NCBI RefSeq assembly: GCF_037392515.1
Contig: NC_090295.1
Location: forward strand, 24,034,501 to 24,098,500
Direction of reading: 5' to 3'
Source of the DNA: Haliotis asinina
Lineage: Eukaryota; Mollusca; Gastropoda; Lepetellida; Haliotidae
Length of the DNA: 64,000 nt
The notes beneath the pieces were generated by a model. The model ran no database searches and was not told the DNA's origin. It saw nothing but the letters and a program-made list of their open reading frames with translations. The translations under genes and the position numbers were made by a program. This document shows, one piece after another, positions 34,601 through 45,431 of the stretch (position 1 is the first letter of the stretch; each line of letters begins with the position of its first letter).

Positions 34601-37600
34601 TTTACCAAGTGAGGTTATAAAGCTGGTCCCTTCCACATCAGCCTGAACCAAGGCAACCATGTATTTGCAACCAAGAGCATTGAGTTCTACAGACACATCT
34701 TTGCTGATGGTCAAATGAAATCGAAACCCATCAAATGCTAACAACCAAATTCTGACCTTCGAAGAAGTCAGGAGTTTCCAAGGGATGATATGACTTCTAC
34801 TGAAGTTCATACAAAGGTATTTACTCCTGACCTTGCCCACCAGTTCATTACAACAGCAGATCCTTGACTGATATGGAGGACAGGTACTGTCAAATGAAGA
34901 CAGACAGATGACTAAGCAGCGAGATGGGCAAACCAGATATTTAAAATGTACTTGCTGGGTGCTCTGAAGTTCAACATAGTAACAGAACCCAAGCCACTGA
35001 TTCTGATGTTCAATAAAGCTAGCAAGCTACCATCCGGTATAGTGAGTGAATGCAATCACTGAAGAATGTGAAAATGAAGAATCCTAAATGAAGACTGGGG
35101 AAAGCATAGACAAGATCCAATTAAGATGTGAGAATCAAACTCAACTACGATGACTCAACCTTAAGGGCCACATGCAACCAAAAAATCAAACATACTTAAA
35201 ACACAGCTATTGCTTGTTCATGATATATATAATGCATTGGTGATTGTGAAAAAACAAATAAGTGAGTGAGTGAGTGAGTTTAGTTTTACGCCGCACTCAA
35301 CAATATTCCAGCCATATGGTGGCGGTCTGTAAACAATCGAGTCTGGACCAGACAATCCAGTGATCAACAACATGAGCATCGATCTGCGCAAATGGGAACT
35401 GATGACGTGTGTCAACCAAGTCAGCGAGCCTGACCACCCGATCCCGTTAGTCGCCTCTTACGACAAGCATAGTCGCCCTTTATGGCAAGCATGGGTTGCT
35501 GAAGGCCTATTCTACCCTGTGATCGAAAAAACAAATAAACAAAATTTCAAGCGTATAACAGCAAATCAAAATTGCAATATTCTGTTCTTGGGTTTACCTC
35601 CCTTGAAACGAAGCAGCCGTGATTCCGAACCCAGTCAGGGCAGGTGGATGTGCACTCATCCGAAAGGAAACCTTGTCACTGGCCACTGGTAGATCATTTA
35701 TTTGTTTGTGTATACAACCAACATTAGACTACTGCACACGACCTCATACTTCGTGCAAACATACTGTTTCAAGCTCTGCAAACCTATTCACTGCACATGT
35801 GTTATGAGTGCGCAGCACAGCTGTTAAAACCACTTTTTCACCCCAGAGCTGGGGGAAAATTAGTGAATAGTTTGAACTCTGATTTTGCAGGCTTTTTTCA
35901 TCGCGTTTTATTTCTTCAACTTTATAGGCTGAATTGGCATTTTTGATGATTTGTTTCGGTAAGTGCATACTGAAAGGTATCAGAATCTGCAAAGTTGTGT
36001 TTTACGTTGCATGTGACCTTTAACTTTAAGGAAACCTGACAAAAGCAGGGAGCTGGGAGACAACCGTTTCAAACAGAGGATAAAAGTAACATGCTGAAAA
36101 CAAGTTCAGTACAGAACAGGACACTATGTGAAGGTGAATCAATGGAAATGGAATAAATGAAGGATGGTATATGAAACAGCATCCTACATTGTTTACTGAG
36201 TCCAAGGTTCAGCATCATGAATAAATAATGGTAGAGAGATCATCAGAGATGCCAATTACTTTAAATTAGTCCACACAGTAGAACAAAACCAGCAGGACGG
36301 TAAAGAAATCCCAATACATATAGTCCACGGGGGTGGTAGAAAAGTTCAGATATCAATCAAAGTGATTTTGTCATCTCATTCATCCAAGGCAACTACTACC
36401 ATCATCAACAGAGTAGGTGCAAATAGGAGTAAGCTTACAGTGGCTCTACCACATAATTTTCATATTACAGATAACTGGTTACAAGTAACATTCTACTGAT
36501 CTGGCCATAAATTAATATTTTAGAGGCATATATAGTTCCAGTTGTTCCAATAGCAGCAAATGAGGTCACGAAGACATCTAACATGAAAGTTTGTGTGCCT
36601 GATGATCAATCAAAAGCAAAAAATATCTTTGAAATGACCCCTTGCACCTATAGGCAGCTGATGCATTTCATGCCAGGTAAGCCAACAGTCATCATGCCTG
36701 GATGAACAACGTAATTGCCATTAATAGTCTGATCTATTGTTTTCAGCAGGTGGCTATATTTGCTCCATTTTGTGAGTAAGCAGGAGACAAAAACACAACT
36801 CACACACCAACAACCCAGTCACTACGGAGAAACATACACCACTCAGAAATCAAACAAGACCAGAATATCTGAAACATAGTGTTTCTTGAACTGTAACTTG
36901 AAAATGAACCTTTCAAAGATTGAGGAATAATGGACTGTTACAGTGAGTGAGTTTAAATTTATGCTTTTAGCAAAATTCCAGCAAATATCACTGTAGGGAA
37001 TTAGACTGACGCAACTGTATCCAAGTAGGGATGACTGTTAAAGTCACACATACTTTCTTACACAGGCTTTCCTTTTGAAACCAGGGTAGATATAATGTGG
37101 GAATATGTGGACAATCGGTGACATAAAAAAGTAAAATGTGTGCACAGAAAGATAAGCTGCCAACTTAAAAACTTTAATATTCGTTAGCTGAAACCTAATA
37201 CTATTTTTGGTGTTTTAAACAGATGTTATTGTACAGACAAGTATACATTAGTAAATGGTAATTTTACTAGGTCGTATAAAGATAGTATATAAAATGCTTA
37301 TTTTGGTCAATATTGTAGTTTTCATATAGAACGGATGGCAAATGTTTTGACAAGCAGCTTAAGTGTACATAGAGATTTTAGGAGCGCTTCTCGGTATGTC
37401 TGTACCCATTACCAAGGGAGGTAATATAGATAGTCCCTTTTGACGAAGTTGCCATGTGGTCGTGTTTTCCACAAGCGACGGCCGTGAATTTCGGAACGAC
37501 CGATATTACACACATAATGATTCTGCTCCATACCTTAATTTGACTTCTTTACAATTGCTGGTTTCTTCGTCAGAGAGACAAATGATTTCCGGTTCATGTC

Positions 37601-37766
37601 TTTCTGGGATGCTCTTCAGCAAGTTCAGGTCAACGGAAGCACTGGATATCTTCCTTTTCTTACATACATTCCCATTACTGTCGTTGTCGGGAACTTTAGC
37701 CTTTGGGAGAGTTGGTTTCTTGGTTTTTAAGCTCAACCGTTTTCGCTTCTCGATGCCGTCAGTCAT
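28649..37766 (-). CDS. FAAP20: FAAP20-like protein with C-terminal UBZ4 ubiquitin-binding zinc finger
   Basis: Four minus-strand exons join in frame to 323 residues: 37766-37534 (ATG), 34096-33949, 30174-29657 and 28721-28649 (TGA). Donors are GTATGG, GTTTGT and GTATGT; all acceptors are AG. Residues 7-17 and 36-39 are lysine/arginine nuclear-signal-like patches. The middle is acidic and serine-rich, probably disordered. C290-x2-C293-x15-H309-x3-C313 fits the UBZ4 pattern and the chain ends in Trp323. Human FAAP20 has the same layout: UBZ4 at the extreme C terminus ending in a functionally required Trp. It joins the Fanconi anaemia core complex through FANCA and binds ubiquitin in crosslink repair. 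The protein is longer than human FAAP20 (180 residues) and I could not recognise the FANCA-binding part, so orthology rests on the C terminus. Another C-x2-C pair (155, 158) precedes H160. Confidence 0.7.
30880..31185 (+). repeat. Old degenerate tandem repeat, ~55-60 bp units
   Basis: Phrases of the type ATGATGTTGG, TTTGTACGAAGTTTTG, TATCATAACA and AACAAATTAACGAC recur about five times with drift. It lies in the second intron of the UBZ4 gene. Confidence 0.4.
31239..31545. repeat. 48-bp inverted repeat with an extra palindromic copy
   Basis: The left arm 31239-31286 and right arm 31474-31521 pair with about three mismatches. CATGAGTCAGGATAAG (31473-31488) also pairs with CTTATCCTGACTCATG (31530-31545). 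A TATAAAT lies between the arms near 31400. Confidence 0.85.
32001..33060 (-). pseudogene. Broken tyrosine recombinase of the DIRS-like element
   Basis: The reading is broken by stops near 32618 and 32555 and a frame change near 32240. Recognisable parts: PAWDLNIVLQLL and a following YEPL (32690-32620), a core-domain start at ARMSEIHA-like sequence (about 32570-32540), then the catalytic HEVRALAS (H-x2-R) near 32190 and KHYLQD near 32060, whose Tyr would be the nucleophile. This order is typical of DIRS/Ngaro recombinases. It cannot be functional as read. Confidence 0.75.
34205..34410 (+). repeat. Unnamed repeat, copy 1 of a pair
   Basis: TGTTGAAACCACTTTTCACC, GATGAAATTAGTGAATTATT, TTGTGTTTCGCATTGCATTT and AGGTTAACC align in order with 35820-36040. 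Confidence 0.6.
35262..35525 (-). repeat. Abalone-type short interspersed repeat, reverse, near full length
   Basis: Starts with GTGAGTGAGTGAG and AGTTTTACGCCGCACTCAAC and ends CTGAAGGCCTATTCTACCCT. This is the reverse complement of the plus copies, with the best preserved sequence in the window. Confidence 0.88.
35820..36040 (+). repeat. Unnamed repeat, copy 2 of a pair
   Basis: TGTTAAAACCACTTTTTCAC, GAAAATTAGTGAATAGTTTG, TTGTGTTTTACGTTGCATGT and AAGGAAACC are the matching blocks to 34205-34410. Confidence 0.6.
36942..37030 (-). repeat. SINE fragment, reverse
   Basis: GTGAGTGAGTTTAAATTTAT, AGCAAAATTCCAGCAAATAT and CACTGTAGG resemble the 3' half of the tRNA-type SINE. Confidence 0.45.
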
Positions 37767-38039
37767 GTTGGTGAGTTTGAGATTACCGCCATATGGAAAG
37801 AGTGCTAAAGGGAGGCAACTCAGTCTTTGCCTTCACTCTTTACATTTTCGAACCAGCAAGTTGAGTTCGAATTAAATAAATATTTTCAATTTTTCTTTTC
37901 ATATTTTAAGTTTATTTTTATTTTTTTATAGCCACAGAACGATATATTGGGTGTCATGGGTGGGAGTTCTTATAAGTTTTAACTTCTGGCGTTATACTGA
38001 ATTCTGAACTACCTTCCGAAATAGAATGACCGACATTGA

Positions 38040-38205
38040 TTAATGTGGTCTGTAAATAATCGAGAGTTTGAACCAGAAAATTCAACAGCACGAGCATCGA
38101 TCTGCGCAGTTGGGGACCGATGGCGTGTCAACCAAGTCAGCGAATCTTTGTGACTGATCCCGTTAGTCGCCTCTTACGACAAGCATAGTCTCCTTTTGTG
38201 GGTTG
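38040..38205 (-). repeat. Abalone-type short repeat fragment, reverse
   Basis: GGTCTGTAAATAATCGAGAG, CGAGCATCGATCTGCGCAGT and GATCCCGTTAGTCGCCTCTT match the 35262-35525 copy. The 3' end is missing. Confidence 0.8.
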
Positions 38206-38996
38206 CAGTCATATTTACTGAAACTACAGTGAATTAGTGAAAGACTGGCCATACAGTAATCAGTATGGCATCATCATTATCAGAGCTATTTACTGTCTAA
38301 CTATCTGACAAGCTTTTTAAAACGTGGGGCGACATTTTTAAATATGCAAAACTGCAGACAACAGTGCCCACCTCGTTTCCTTTACGTGCAAAGGGAAAGT
38401 AAACAACTGGGCAAGACAGGGAGTGCCTCACTATGTCAAATCAGTAAAAATAAGCATTGTGCCAAAATATGCTGGTTGCAAATTACAGGTGATTTTTTAA
38501 CCCAAGATTGAAAATCGTGCATTTAAGCATGGAAAGGTACATTAGAATGGATGTGGTATACTGTAGATGTCAGAGATATGATTTTATTCGCGAATTTTTC
38601 ACAGTTTGAAACTAATATGCACATTCCCTGCTTGACACTCATTGTAAAGGAAAAATGTTTCACAAACATCGGAACACATTCGGAACTGACATTTCCACGA
38701 GCTAATGTCCAGGTAGGAATTTTATTTTCATCAGGGTAAAAGGAAGAGACGCATTACTGTGATGGTTTTTGTTGGTTTTACATTAATGGAGGCAAAGCGT
38801 ACGAAAGCCTAATGCTGCCACTTTTGTAGCATAAGATATTTTTTTTCAAAGACAATTCTCGTTACTTCAATCATTGACTCGTTGCTTCAAGTATTGTCTC
38901 GTTATTTCAATGATTTTCTCGTAACTTCGAGTATTTTTTCGTTATTCCAAATATGTTTTCGTTGCTTCGATTAATTTCTCGTTACTTCGAGAATTT

Positions 38997-39757
38997 TCTC
39001 GTTACTTCAAGTTTCAGTCAAAAACTTGAAATTTCGAGTATTTTCTCGTTGCTTCATGTTTCTTTCAAAAACTTGAAATTTCGAATATTTACTCGTTGCT
39101 TCAAGTTTCAGTCAAAAACTTGAAATTTCGAGTATTTTCTCGTTGCTTCAAGTTTCAGTCAAAAACTTGAAATTTCGAGTATTTGCTCGTTGCTTCAAGT
39201 TTCAGTCAAAAACTTGAAATTTCGAATATGTTCTCGTTGCTTCAAGTTTCTTTCAAAAACTTGAAATTTCGAATATTTTCTCGTTGCTTCAAGTTTCTTT
39301 CAAAAACTTGAAATTTCGAGTATTTTCTCGTTGCTTCAAGTTTCAGTCAAAAACTTGAAATTTCGAGTATCTTTCTCGTTGCTTCAAGTTTCAGTCAAAA
39401 CTTGAAATTTCGAGTATTTTCTCGTTGCTTCAAGTTTCTTTCAAAAACTTGAAATTTCGAGTATTTTCTCGTTGCTTCAAGTTTCTTTCAAAAACTTGAA
39501 ATTTCGAGCATTTTCTCGTTGCTTCAAGTTTCAGTCAAAAACTTGAAATTTCGAATATTTTCTCGTTGCTTCAAGTTTCTTTCAAAAACTTGAAATTTCG
39601 AGTATTTTCTCGTTGCTTCAAGTTTCTCTCAAAAACTTGAAATTTCGAGTATTTTCTCGTTGCTTCAAGTTTCTTTCAAAAACTTGAAATTTCGAATATT
39701 TACTCGTTGCTTCAAGTTTCTCTCAAAAACTTGAAATTTCGAGTATTTACTCGTTGC
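38997..39757 (+). repeat. Left foldback arm: 47-bp tandem array (~16 copies)
   Basis: The unit runs CTTGAAATTTCGAGTATTTT, CTCGTTGCTTCAAGTTTC, then AGTC or TTTC, then AAAAA. Two variants (CAGTC and CTTTC) alternate irregularly. Within each unit CAAGTTT and AAACTTG, and CGAG and CTCG, are inverted, so a single arm can also fold locally. Confidence 0.95.
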
Positions 39758-39785
39758 TTCGATTCCTTTTTCTTAATTTCTAAGT

Positions 39786-40150
39786 CTGATGGAGGTAGCA
39801 TGTATATTTTAGGAGATCTGCTCCGAGCAAGATGACATCCTCATAGTCACAGCCTAAGTCACATGTCCATGGATACAGCAAAAAAAAATAAAATTCATAT
39901 CTGAGTATAACCATCAAATGGCACATCTATGGATCATGCTTGGTACGTGTGCCAAATTTCATGAAGCTAGCATGTATAGTTTAAGGAAATCTTCTCCGAA
40001 CAACATGACACCCTCATATCCACAGCCTAAGTCACATTTGGGAGGAAACCGGAAAAGCTTAAGGTTCATATCTGGGTTTAAACCCCAAATGGCAAACCTA
40101 TCATGCTTGATACGTGTTCCTAGTCTGATGAAGTTATCATGAATAGTTTA
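39786..40150 (+). repeat. Direct repeats of ~170 bp inside the foldback element
   Basis: AGCATGTATATTTTAGGAGA, GATGACATCCTCATA, CACAGCCTAAGTCACAT and TCATGCTTGGTACGTGT recur at about 39961-40130 in diverged form, with a partial third copy after 40131. Confidence 0.7.
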
Positions 40151-40611
40151 GGAAATATGCTTGGTATCGACCCCCCAAAAGACAGACCACTTAAAACAAC
40201 ACATTTTATGGTTGGTTGCACAAGGCTTAATTTAGCTGTGTCGTTGAAAATTGTGGTATGTGTCCTGATAAAAAAGACAACATTAGGTTTAGAAATGGTT
40301 ACACGACCTCTGGCCATATGAAACTTTAAGTGTTATTGAAATTGTTCATTTAATATTTTCAAGAAAACTGCTTCGCCACATGTTGTATGTGGAGACAGGA
40401 AGCAAAGCAATTCGTACTGATATTCATACCAAAATGGTATGCTTTTGGAGCAAATTGACTTCAGTCAAGTTATCGAATATATGGTATCATTTCACAGTTA
40501 AGTCTTATTTGCGGTTCACTCCAAAATGACCGACCTTCTGTAAGATAAATTCAATGAGTACACTAGTTAGCTCAGCCATGCTCTCCACCCCTATTCCATT
40601 AATGAGTTCAC

Positions 40612-40968
40612 TTGGAGTCAGTACATAGTATACAGTCTGTTCAATCTTGGAATTTAAGCAATACTCAATCATCAAAAGGATTTCATTTCACAATGTATGA
40701 AATTGAACTTATTCCAGAACCTTATCTTAAATTAACCTTACAAAGTAGAATTTCACTGAGAAAATTTAGGACAACAAATCATAGGTTACCAATGGAAACA
40801 GGGCGCTGTCTGAATGGTTTGAAAGAAAGCCGACTTTGTAATCTTTGTAAAGCCATATGTGACGAATTCCATGCTTTACTAATATGCCCACCACTTGTCG
40901 AACAACAACGAATATCATTTCTGTGTGAATCCCTCTACCTGTACATGTATTTTTCTCATGAAATGTGA
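40612..40968 (+). pseudogene. C-terminal fragment of a non-LTR retrotransposon protein
   Basis: An open frame of about 118 codons. It has LRKFRTTNHRLPMETGR (near 40762-40806), then C-x2-C, a DEFH and a downstream C (CNLCKAICDEFH), then LLICPP. This is the zinc-knuckle tail common at the end of reverse transcriptases of many invertebrate LINEs. Everything upstream of it is absent, so it is a dead 3' piece trapped in the core of the foldback element. Confidence 0.6.
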
Positions 40969-41619
40969 TTATCAACCACTCACTCTCAAATTATCCAAAT
41001 ATATGACACACTGTGCCTTTTCAAATGATATCATGTAAATATATTAATTATATTCACATATACAGGTATGTTCTATGTTTCACCTTTTGTGTTTTTGAGA
41101 AAAGAATGAAAATTCTGTTTGTTCTTCTACCAGTCACTACAGAGTATAGTAACAACACATTTCCATATTTCTTAATTTACTTGTAATTAGAGTGAAAAGT
41201 AGTCGAGAACTGAGTTGCTTGAGAAGCTGAGAATGTTCTCAAGCACTTTTAATATAAAAAGTCTTAATATAAAAATCATAATTCATTACATGAATTAAAA
41301 CAAAGTATAGTTTCCATATCTGGGCACATGTTATTATTATCAGCTTAATTAAGCCTTATGCAAACAACCCTAAAGTGTGTTGTTTTAAGCGGTCTGTCTT
41401 TTGTGAGGTCTGCTTTATAGGAAGATAACGCGGTTGCAAGGGTGCGCATCCTCCCTATTGAACTGAAAGTTTGTTTTATGACCACTGAAACTCGGGTGGT
41501 GTAGGGTGTAGCTTGTAGGGTGTGTGTGACTATGAGGATGTCATCTTGATCGGGGCAGATCTCCTAAAATATACATGCTAGCTTCATCAAACTTAGAAAA
41601 TTAAGAAAAATAAAATCGA

Positions 41620-42415
41620 AGCAACGAGAAAATATTCGAAATTTCAAGTTTTTGACTGAAACTTGAAGCAACGAGTAAATATTCGAAATTTCAAGTTTTT
41701 GAAAGAAACTTGAAGCAACGAGAAAGATACTGGAAATTTCAAGTTTTTGACTGAAACTTGAAGCAACGAGTAAATATTCGAAATTTCAAGTTTTTGAAAG
41801 AAACTTGAAGCAACGAGAAAATATTCGAAATCTCAAGTTTTTGAAAGAAACTTGAAGCAACGAGAAAGATACTCGAAATTTCAAGTTTTTGAAAGAAACT
41901 TGAAGCAACGAGTAAATATTCGAAATTTCAAGTTTTTGAAAGAAACTTGAAGCAACGAGAAAATATTCGAAATTTCAAGTTTTTGAAAGAAACTTGAAGC
42001 AACGAGAAAATACTCGAAATTTCAAGTTTTTGAAAGAAACTTGAAGCAACGAGTAAATATTCGAAATTTCAAGTTTTTGACTGAAACTTGAAGCAACGAG
42101 AAAATACTCGAAATTTCAAGTTTTTGAGAGAAACTTGAAGCAACGAGTAAATATTCGAAATTTCAAGTTTTTGAAAGAAACTTGAAGCAACGAGAAAATA
42201 CTCGAAATTTCAAGTTTTTGAGAGAAACTTGAAGCAACGAGTAAATATTCGAAATTTCAAGTTTTTGAAAGAAACTTGAAGCAACGAGTAAATATTCGAA
42301 ATTTCAAGTTTTTGAAAGAAACTTGAAGCAACGAGAAAATACTCGAAATTTCAAGTTTTTGAAAGAAACTTGAAGCAACGAGTAAATATTCGAAATTTCA
42401 AGTTTTTGACTGAAA
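41620..42415 (-). repeat. Right foldback arm: 47-bp tandem array in inverse orientation
   Basis: Reverse complement of the left array, about 16-17 units, again with CAGTC/CTTTC variants but in a different order. The arms therefore changed by unit exchange after formation. Confidence 0.95.
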
Positions 42416-42616
42416 ATTCTCGAAGTAACGAAAAATTTATCGAAGCAACGAAAACATATTTGAAATAACGAGAAAATACTCGAAGTTACGAGAAAATTAT
42501 TGAAATAACGAAAAAATACTCGAAGCAACGAGTAAATAATTGAAGTAACGAGAACTGTCTTTGAAAAAAAATATTTTGTGCTACAAAAGTGGCAGCATTA
42601 GGCTTTCGTAAAAGCG

Positions 42617-42712
42617 AACAAAACAGCTGATGTTGAATTTAGGGATTCAGTCCGGTTCCTGGGCTATTACCAAAACATGGCAATATTTGACGCTTTCTCA
42701 CTGTTCAGGTAC
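42617..42712 (+). pseudogene. Possible first exon of the SLC22-like copy 1
   Basis: An open frame reads VEFRDSVRFLGYYQNMAIFD and ends at a GTACGT donor (42710-42715 region). SLC22 proteins begin with a similar F-x-D-x-V-x2-LG-x-Y/F-x-YQ pattern. The foldback element is inserted directly upstream. The match is short, so this is tentative. Confidence 0.3.
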
Positions 42713-42778
42713 GTGTTTCAAAATGCAGCTTAAATGCGACGTTTTCTTAAAACTTGCTAAAAGGGGTCCGACCTTTTG

Positions 42779-43019
42779 AAATCCGGTCAAAATCAGCGGC
42801 TGTTCGTCATCCACCACGTCACATGCAGGCGCGATTGAGACGGAGAGCACATGTGACCGCTGGAATCACCGCCGATGGTCTCGTGTGGCCTTCCCATATG
42901 AAGCAGATTCAGTTTGTCCTTCCATGATCAGCAGAGGATTTATCTGTGTAACGCCAACGATTCACAGATGCAACAGTGGCAACGCATAACCGATTTGGCG
43001 GGGGTCATGGTTTGGGCCT
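42779..43019 (+). pseudogene. Tc1/mariner-like transposase fragment, middle part
   Basis: Broken frames contain VTAGITADGLVW-like and DATVATHNRFGGG-like stretches. They match the region of Tc1 transposases just before the MVWGGI motif (seen here as VMVWAS in another frame). Several stops occur. The fragment abuts SLC22-like intron sequence at about 43020. Confidence 0.6.
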
Positions 43020-43536
43020 CCTACTGCAGATATCCACTTCCTGCAATAATTACCACCAGTGTTGTTGTGAGCATCACAACACCACTTGTCTGTTTTCAGC
43101 TCCACATGAAATTTGGTTCAGGCTGTCTTTGTCCACTATGTACTATGCGATTACATTTGGTGTAAAGAACCGGTCAGGCGACTTATATCTGAACCTTATG
43201 GTAATGGCGCTACTGGAGGTTCCGATGTCCTTCGTAGAACTCTTCGTGGTATCAGTGTTAAGATTTATGCTCAACCAATGTTGATGTTGTAACACAGGTC
43301 CTCCGAAATGACATTTCACTGTTTAGCATTACACAACCAGTAACCTTTATTAACTGGTGAAAATGGACATATATTCCAAAATTTTGTGGTAGTGAAAAAG
43401 GCGTCGTAAGTTGGGTTTCATTTGTCCCATGGTCTTGTGTATATTTAAAACAAATTAATGCCTCTGTTTTATGGTGTGTTGTGCCTGTCAAAATGGAACT
43501 CATATTACAATGTCTGTAAACAGATAACTTCGCCAA

Positions 43537-44050
43537 CTAATAACACGAAATCAAGTGCTTTATCACATGCACGTGCTTACTGCATGAACTCAGGTCTAAT
43601 AACATGAGATCTAGTGCCTTATCACATGTACATGCTTACTGCATGAACTCAGATCTAATAACATGAGATCAAGTGCCTTATCACACGTACATGCTTACTG
43701 CATGAACTCAGGTCTAATAACATGAGATCAAGTGCCTTATCACACGTACATGCTTACTGCATGAACTCAGATCTAATAACATGAGATCAAGTGCCTTATC
43801 ACATGTACATGCTTACTGCATGAACTCAGATCTAATAACATGAGATCAAGTGCCTTATCACATGTACATGCTTACTGCATGAACTCAGATCTAATAACAT
43901 GAGATCAAGTGCCTTATCACATGTACATGCTTACTGCATGAACTCAGATCTAATAACATGAGATCAAGTGCCTTATCACATGTACATGCTTACTGCATGA
44001 ACTCAGATCTAATAACATGAGATCAAGTGCCTTATCACATACACATGCAT
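43537..44050 (+). repeat. 59-bp satellite array, ~8.5 copies
   Basis: The unit begins ATCTAATAACATGAGATCAA and ends TTACTGCATGAACTCAG, 59 bp. Inner units are almost identical and the edge units are diverged. It lies in an intron of SLC22-like copy 1; copy 2 has one diverged counterpart near 55165-55205. Confidence 0.97.
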
Positions 44051-45431
44051 ACTGGTCTTTATACACGTTCAGTTGGCGTTGGGCGTGCTCCACACTGATT
44101 TTGTTCCAAGCTGTTGCCTGTGTTGGTGTTGACATAGTAACAAAGTTTGGTGAATATGCGTGCCTGTCCTGATTCTGTTTGGTGGCAGTTGGCAAATCTG
44201 GTGTGAAACACGTGGTAATCAGATGTGGGACATTTCCCCCCAGCAGAACATTGATTGTAAACGTGGACAACAAAAGGAAATCACTACGTTAATGACAATG
44301 GCGTTGTCTCAGGAAAGTGTAAATGACCGCTTCAACCAGGAATAAAGAATATTAGTTTGGGCATCTTTATAATTTCATTCACCATTACCTGTAAAAGCGC
44401 ACACTGTTCTTTTTTACAGCTCTTGCGAACATCGACGTGCCGTTAGAAAATAGATTTGCAGTCTCCGCCAAATTATCAACCATTAGTGCATGGATGTTGA
44501 TTGGAGCGTTGACAATGGAACAGTTCCAGTCACAGTCGGGTGATTCTGCTAGCTGCAGTTAGTGTAGATTGAAGTGTTGAAGTGAATAGCAGTAAATGAC
44601 AAACTGATGATTGTATTCAAACCACCCGCGGATTTTGTCAAAAATACAAGGAATATAACTCTACACAGCAATATTGGCTCATTAATCAGCTTGGCCTCTT
44701 GCGCGACAAAATTAAATGCACATAGCATAGGGCACATTCCTAATAAAATATTTAACCAATGTTTCCCGTGTGCCCTTCGTTATGAAATAATCGCGACAGT
44801 CTGCTGGATTTCCTAAGGTTATTTGTGCTGTGTTTGTACACAGCAGCTTGTATTATTGACGCTATTTCTTTCATAAACTGGGTATTTAAAATGTTTTTAT
44901 GATAAATAATTTCGTCATATGTTTGACTTTCAGTTACAAAATCAAACGTTACCTATATTATATCTACATAAAACTAGACAATGTACTGACACTACATGCC
45001 AAGAAAGACTATATAGTTTGAAAATAATAAACCCAGTACGATATAATACATAACTGCCACAAATGTATATCTTTGATATCTAATCTTTTGAAAACAACAT
45101 ATGTAAATGTTCTGTATAGATTTACAACAAATTCATGTCTTCACTGAACTTGGTTACTTTTATACAAAATTACAAATTCATTGATTTCTATATACAATTT
45201 CTTTCAAATATGAGTGATGATGAAATAGACAAAATAACATTCTTTTCATTTCCAATGACATACAAAACAAACTCGTTTTGCGTTTGACCTTTTGTATGAT
45301 TTTGGACAAAGTTGTACTGTATTTTAAAATAAAGTGATAGTAGATAGAAGTAATGACGCTATTTTTGGCAGTGGAGTTTACCTTTGAAGACTGGTATTTC
45401 TCACATTGTAAATGATTTATTTTCCCACGAC

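Larger units (their letters stand above)
34097..37533 (-). other. First intron of the UBZ4 gene
   Basis: No coding exon was recognised. It contains the reverse abalone-type repeat at 35262-35525, a SINE fragment at 36942-37030 and two diverged repeat pairs (34210 with 35820; 34540 with 37340, the latter in the 5' flank of exon 1 coding sequence as read on the minus strand). Confidence 0.6.
38800..42610. mobile_element. Foldback-type DNA transposon with long 47-bp-repeat inverted arms
   Basis: The ends are inverted: left begins TACGAAAGCCTAATGCTGCC, and the reverse complement of the right end is the same. AAAGCG flanks both ends (38794-38799 and 42611-42616), a 6-bp target duplication. Each arm continues inwards: unique end, diverged CTCGTTACTTC units, about 16 copies of a 47-bp repeat, then about 80 bp (left 39774-39850, right 41525-41605). 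A weaker match follows to about 40240 and 41340. The core, about 1.1 kb, has no transposase but carries a LINE fragment. Drosophila FB and Galileo elements share this architecture, but relatedness is not shown. Confidence 0.88.

Noticed and set aside
42304-42528. Minus-strand ORF rich in Phe and Arg
   Set aside because: It reads through the 47-bp foldback repeat. The period is not a multiple of three, so no coding constraint exists.
43537-44050. Regularly spaced repeats that look like a CRISPR array
   Set aside because: The repeats are directly tandem with no unique spacers, in a eukaryotic intron.
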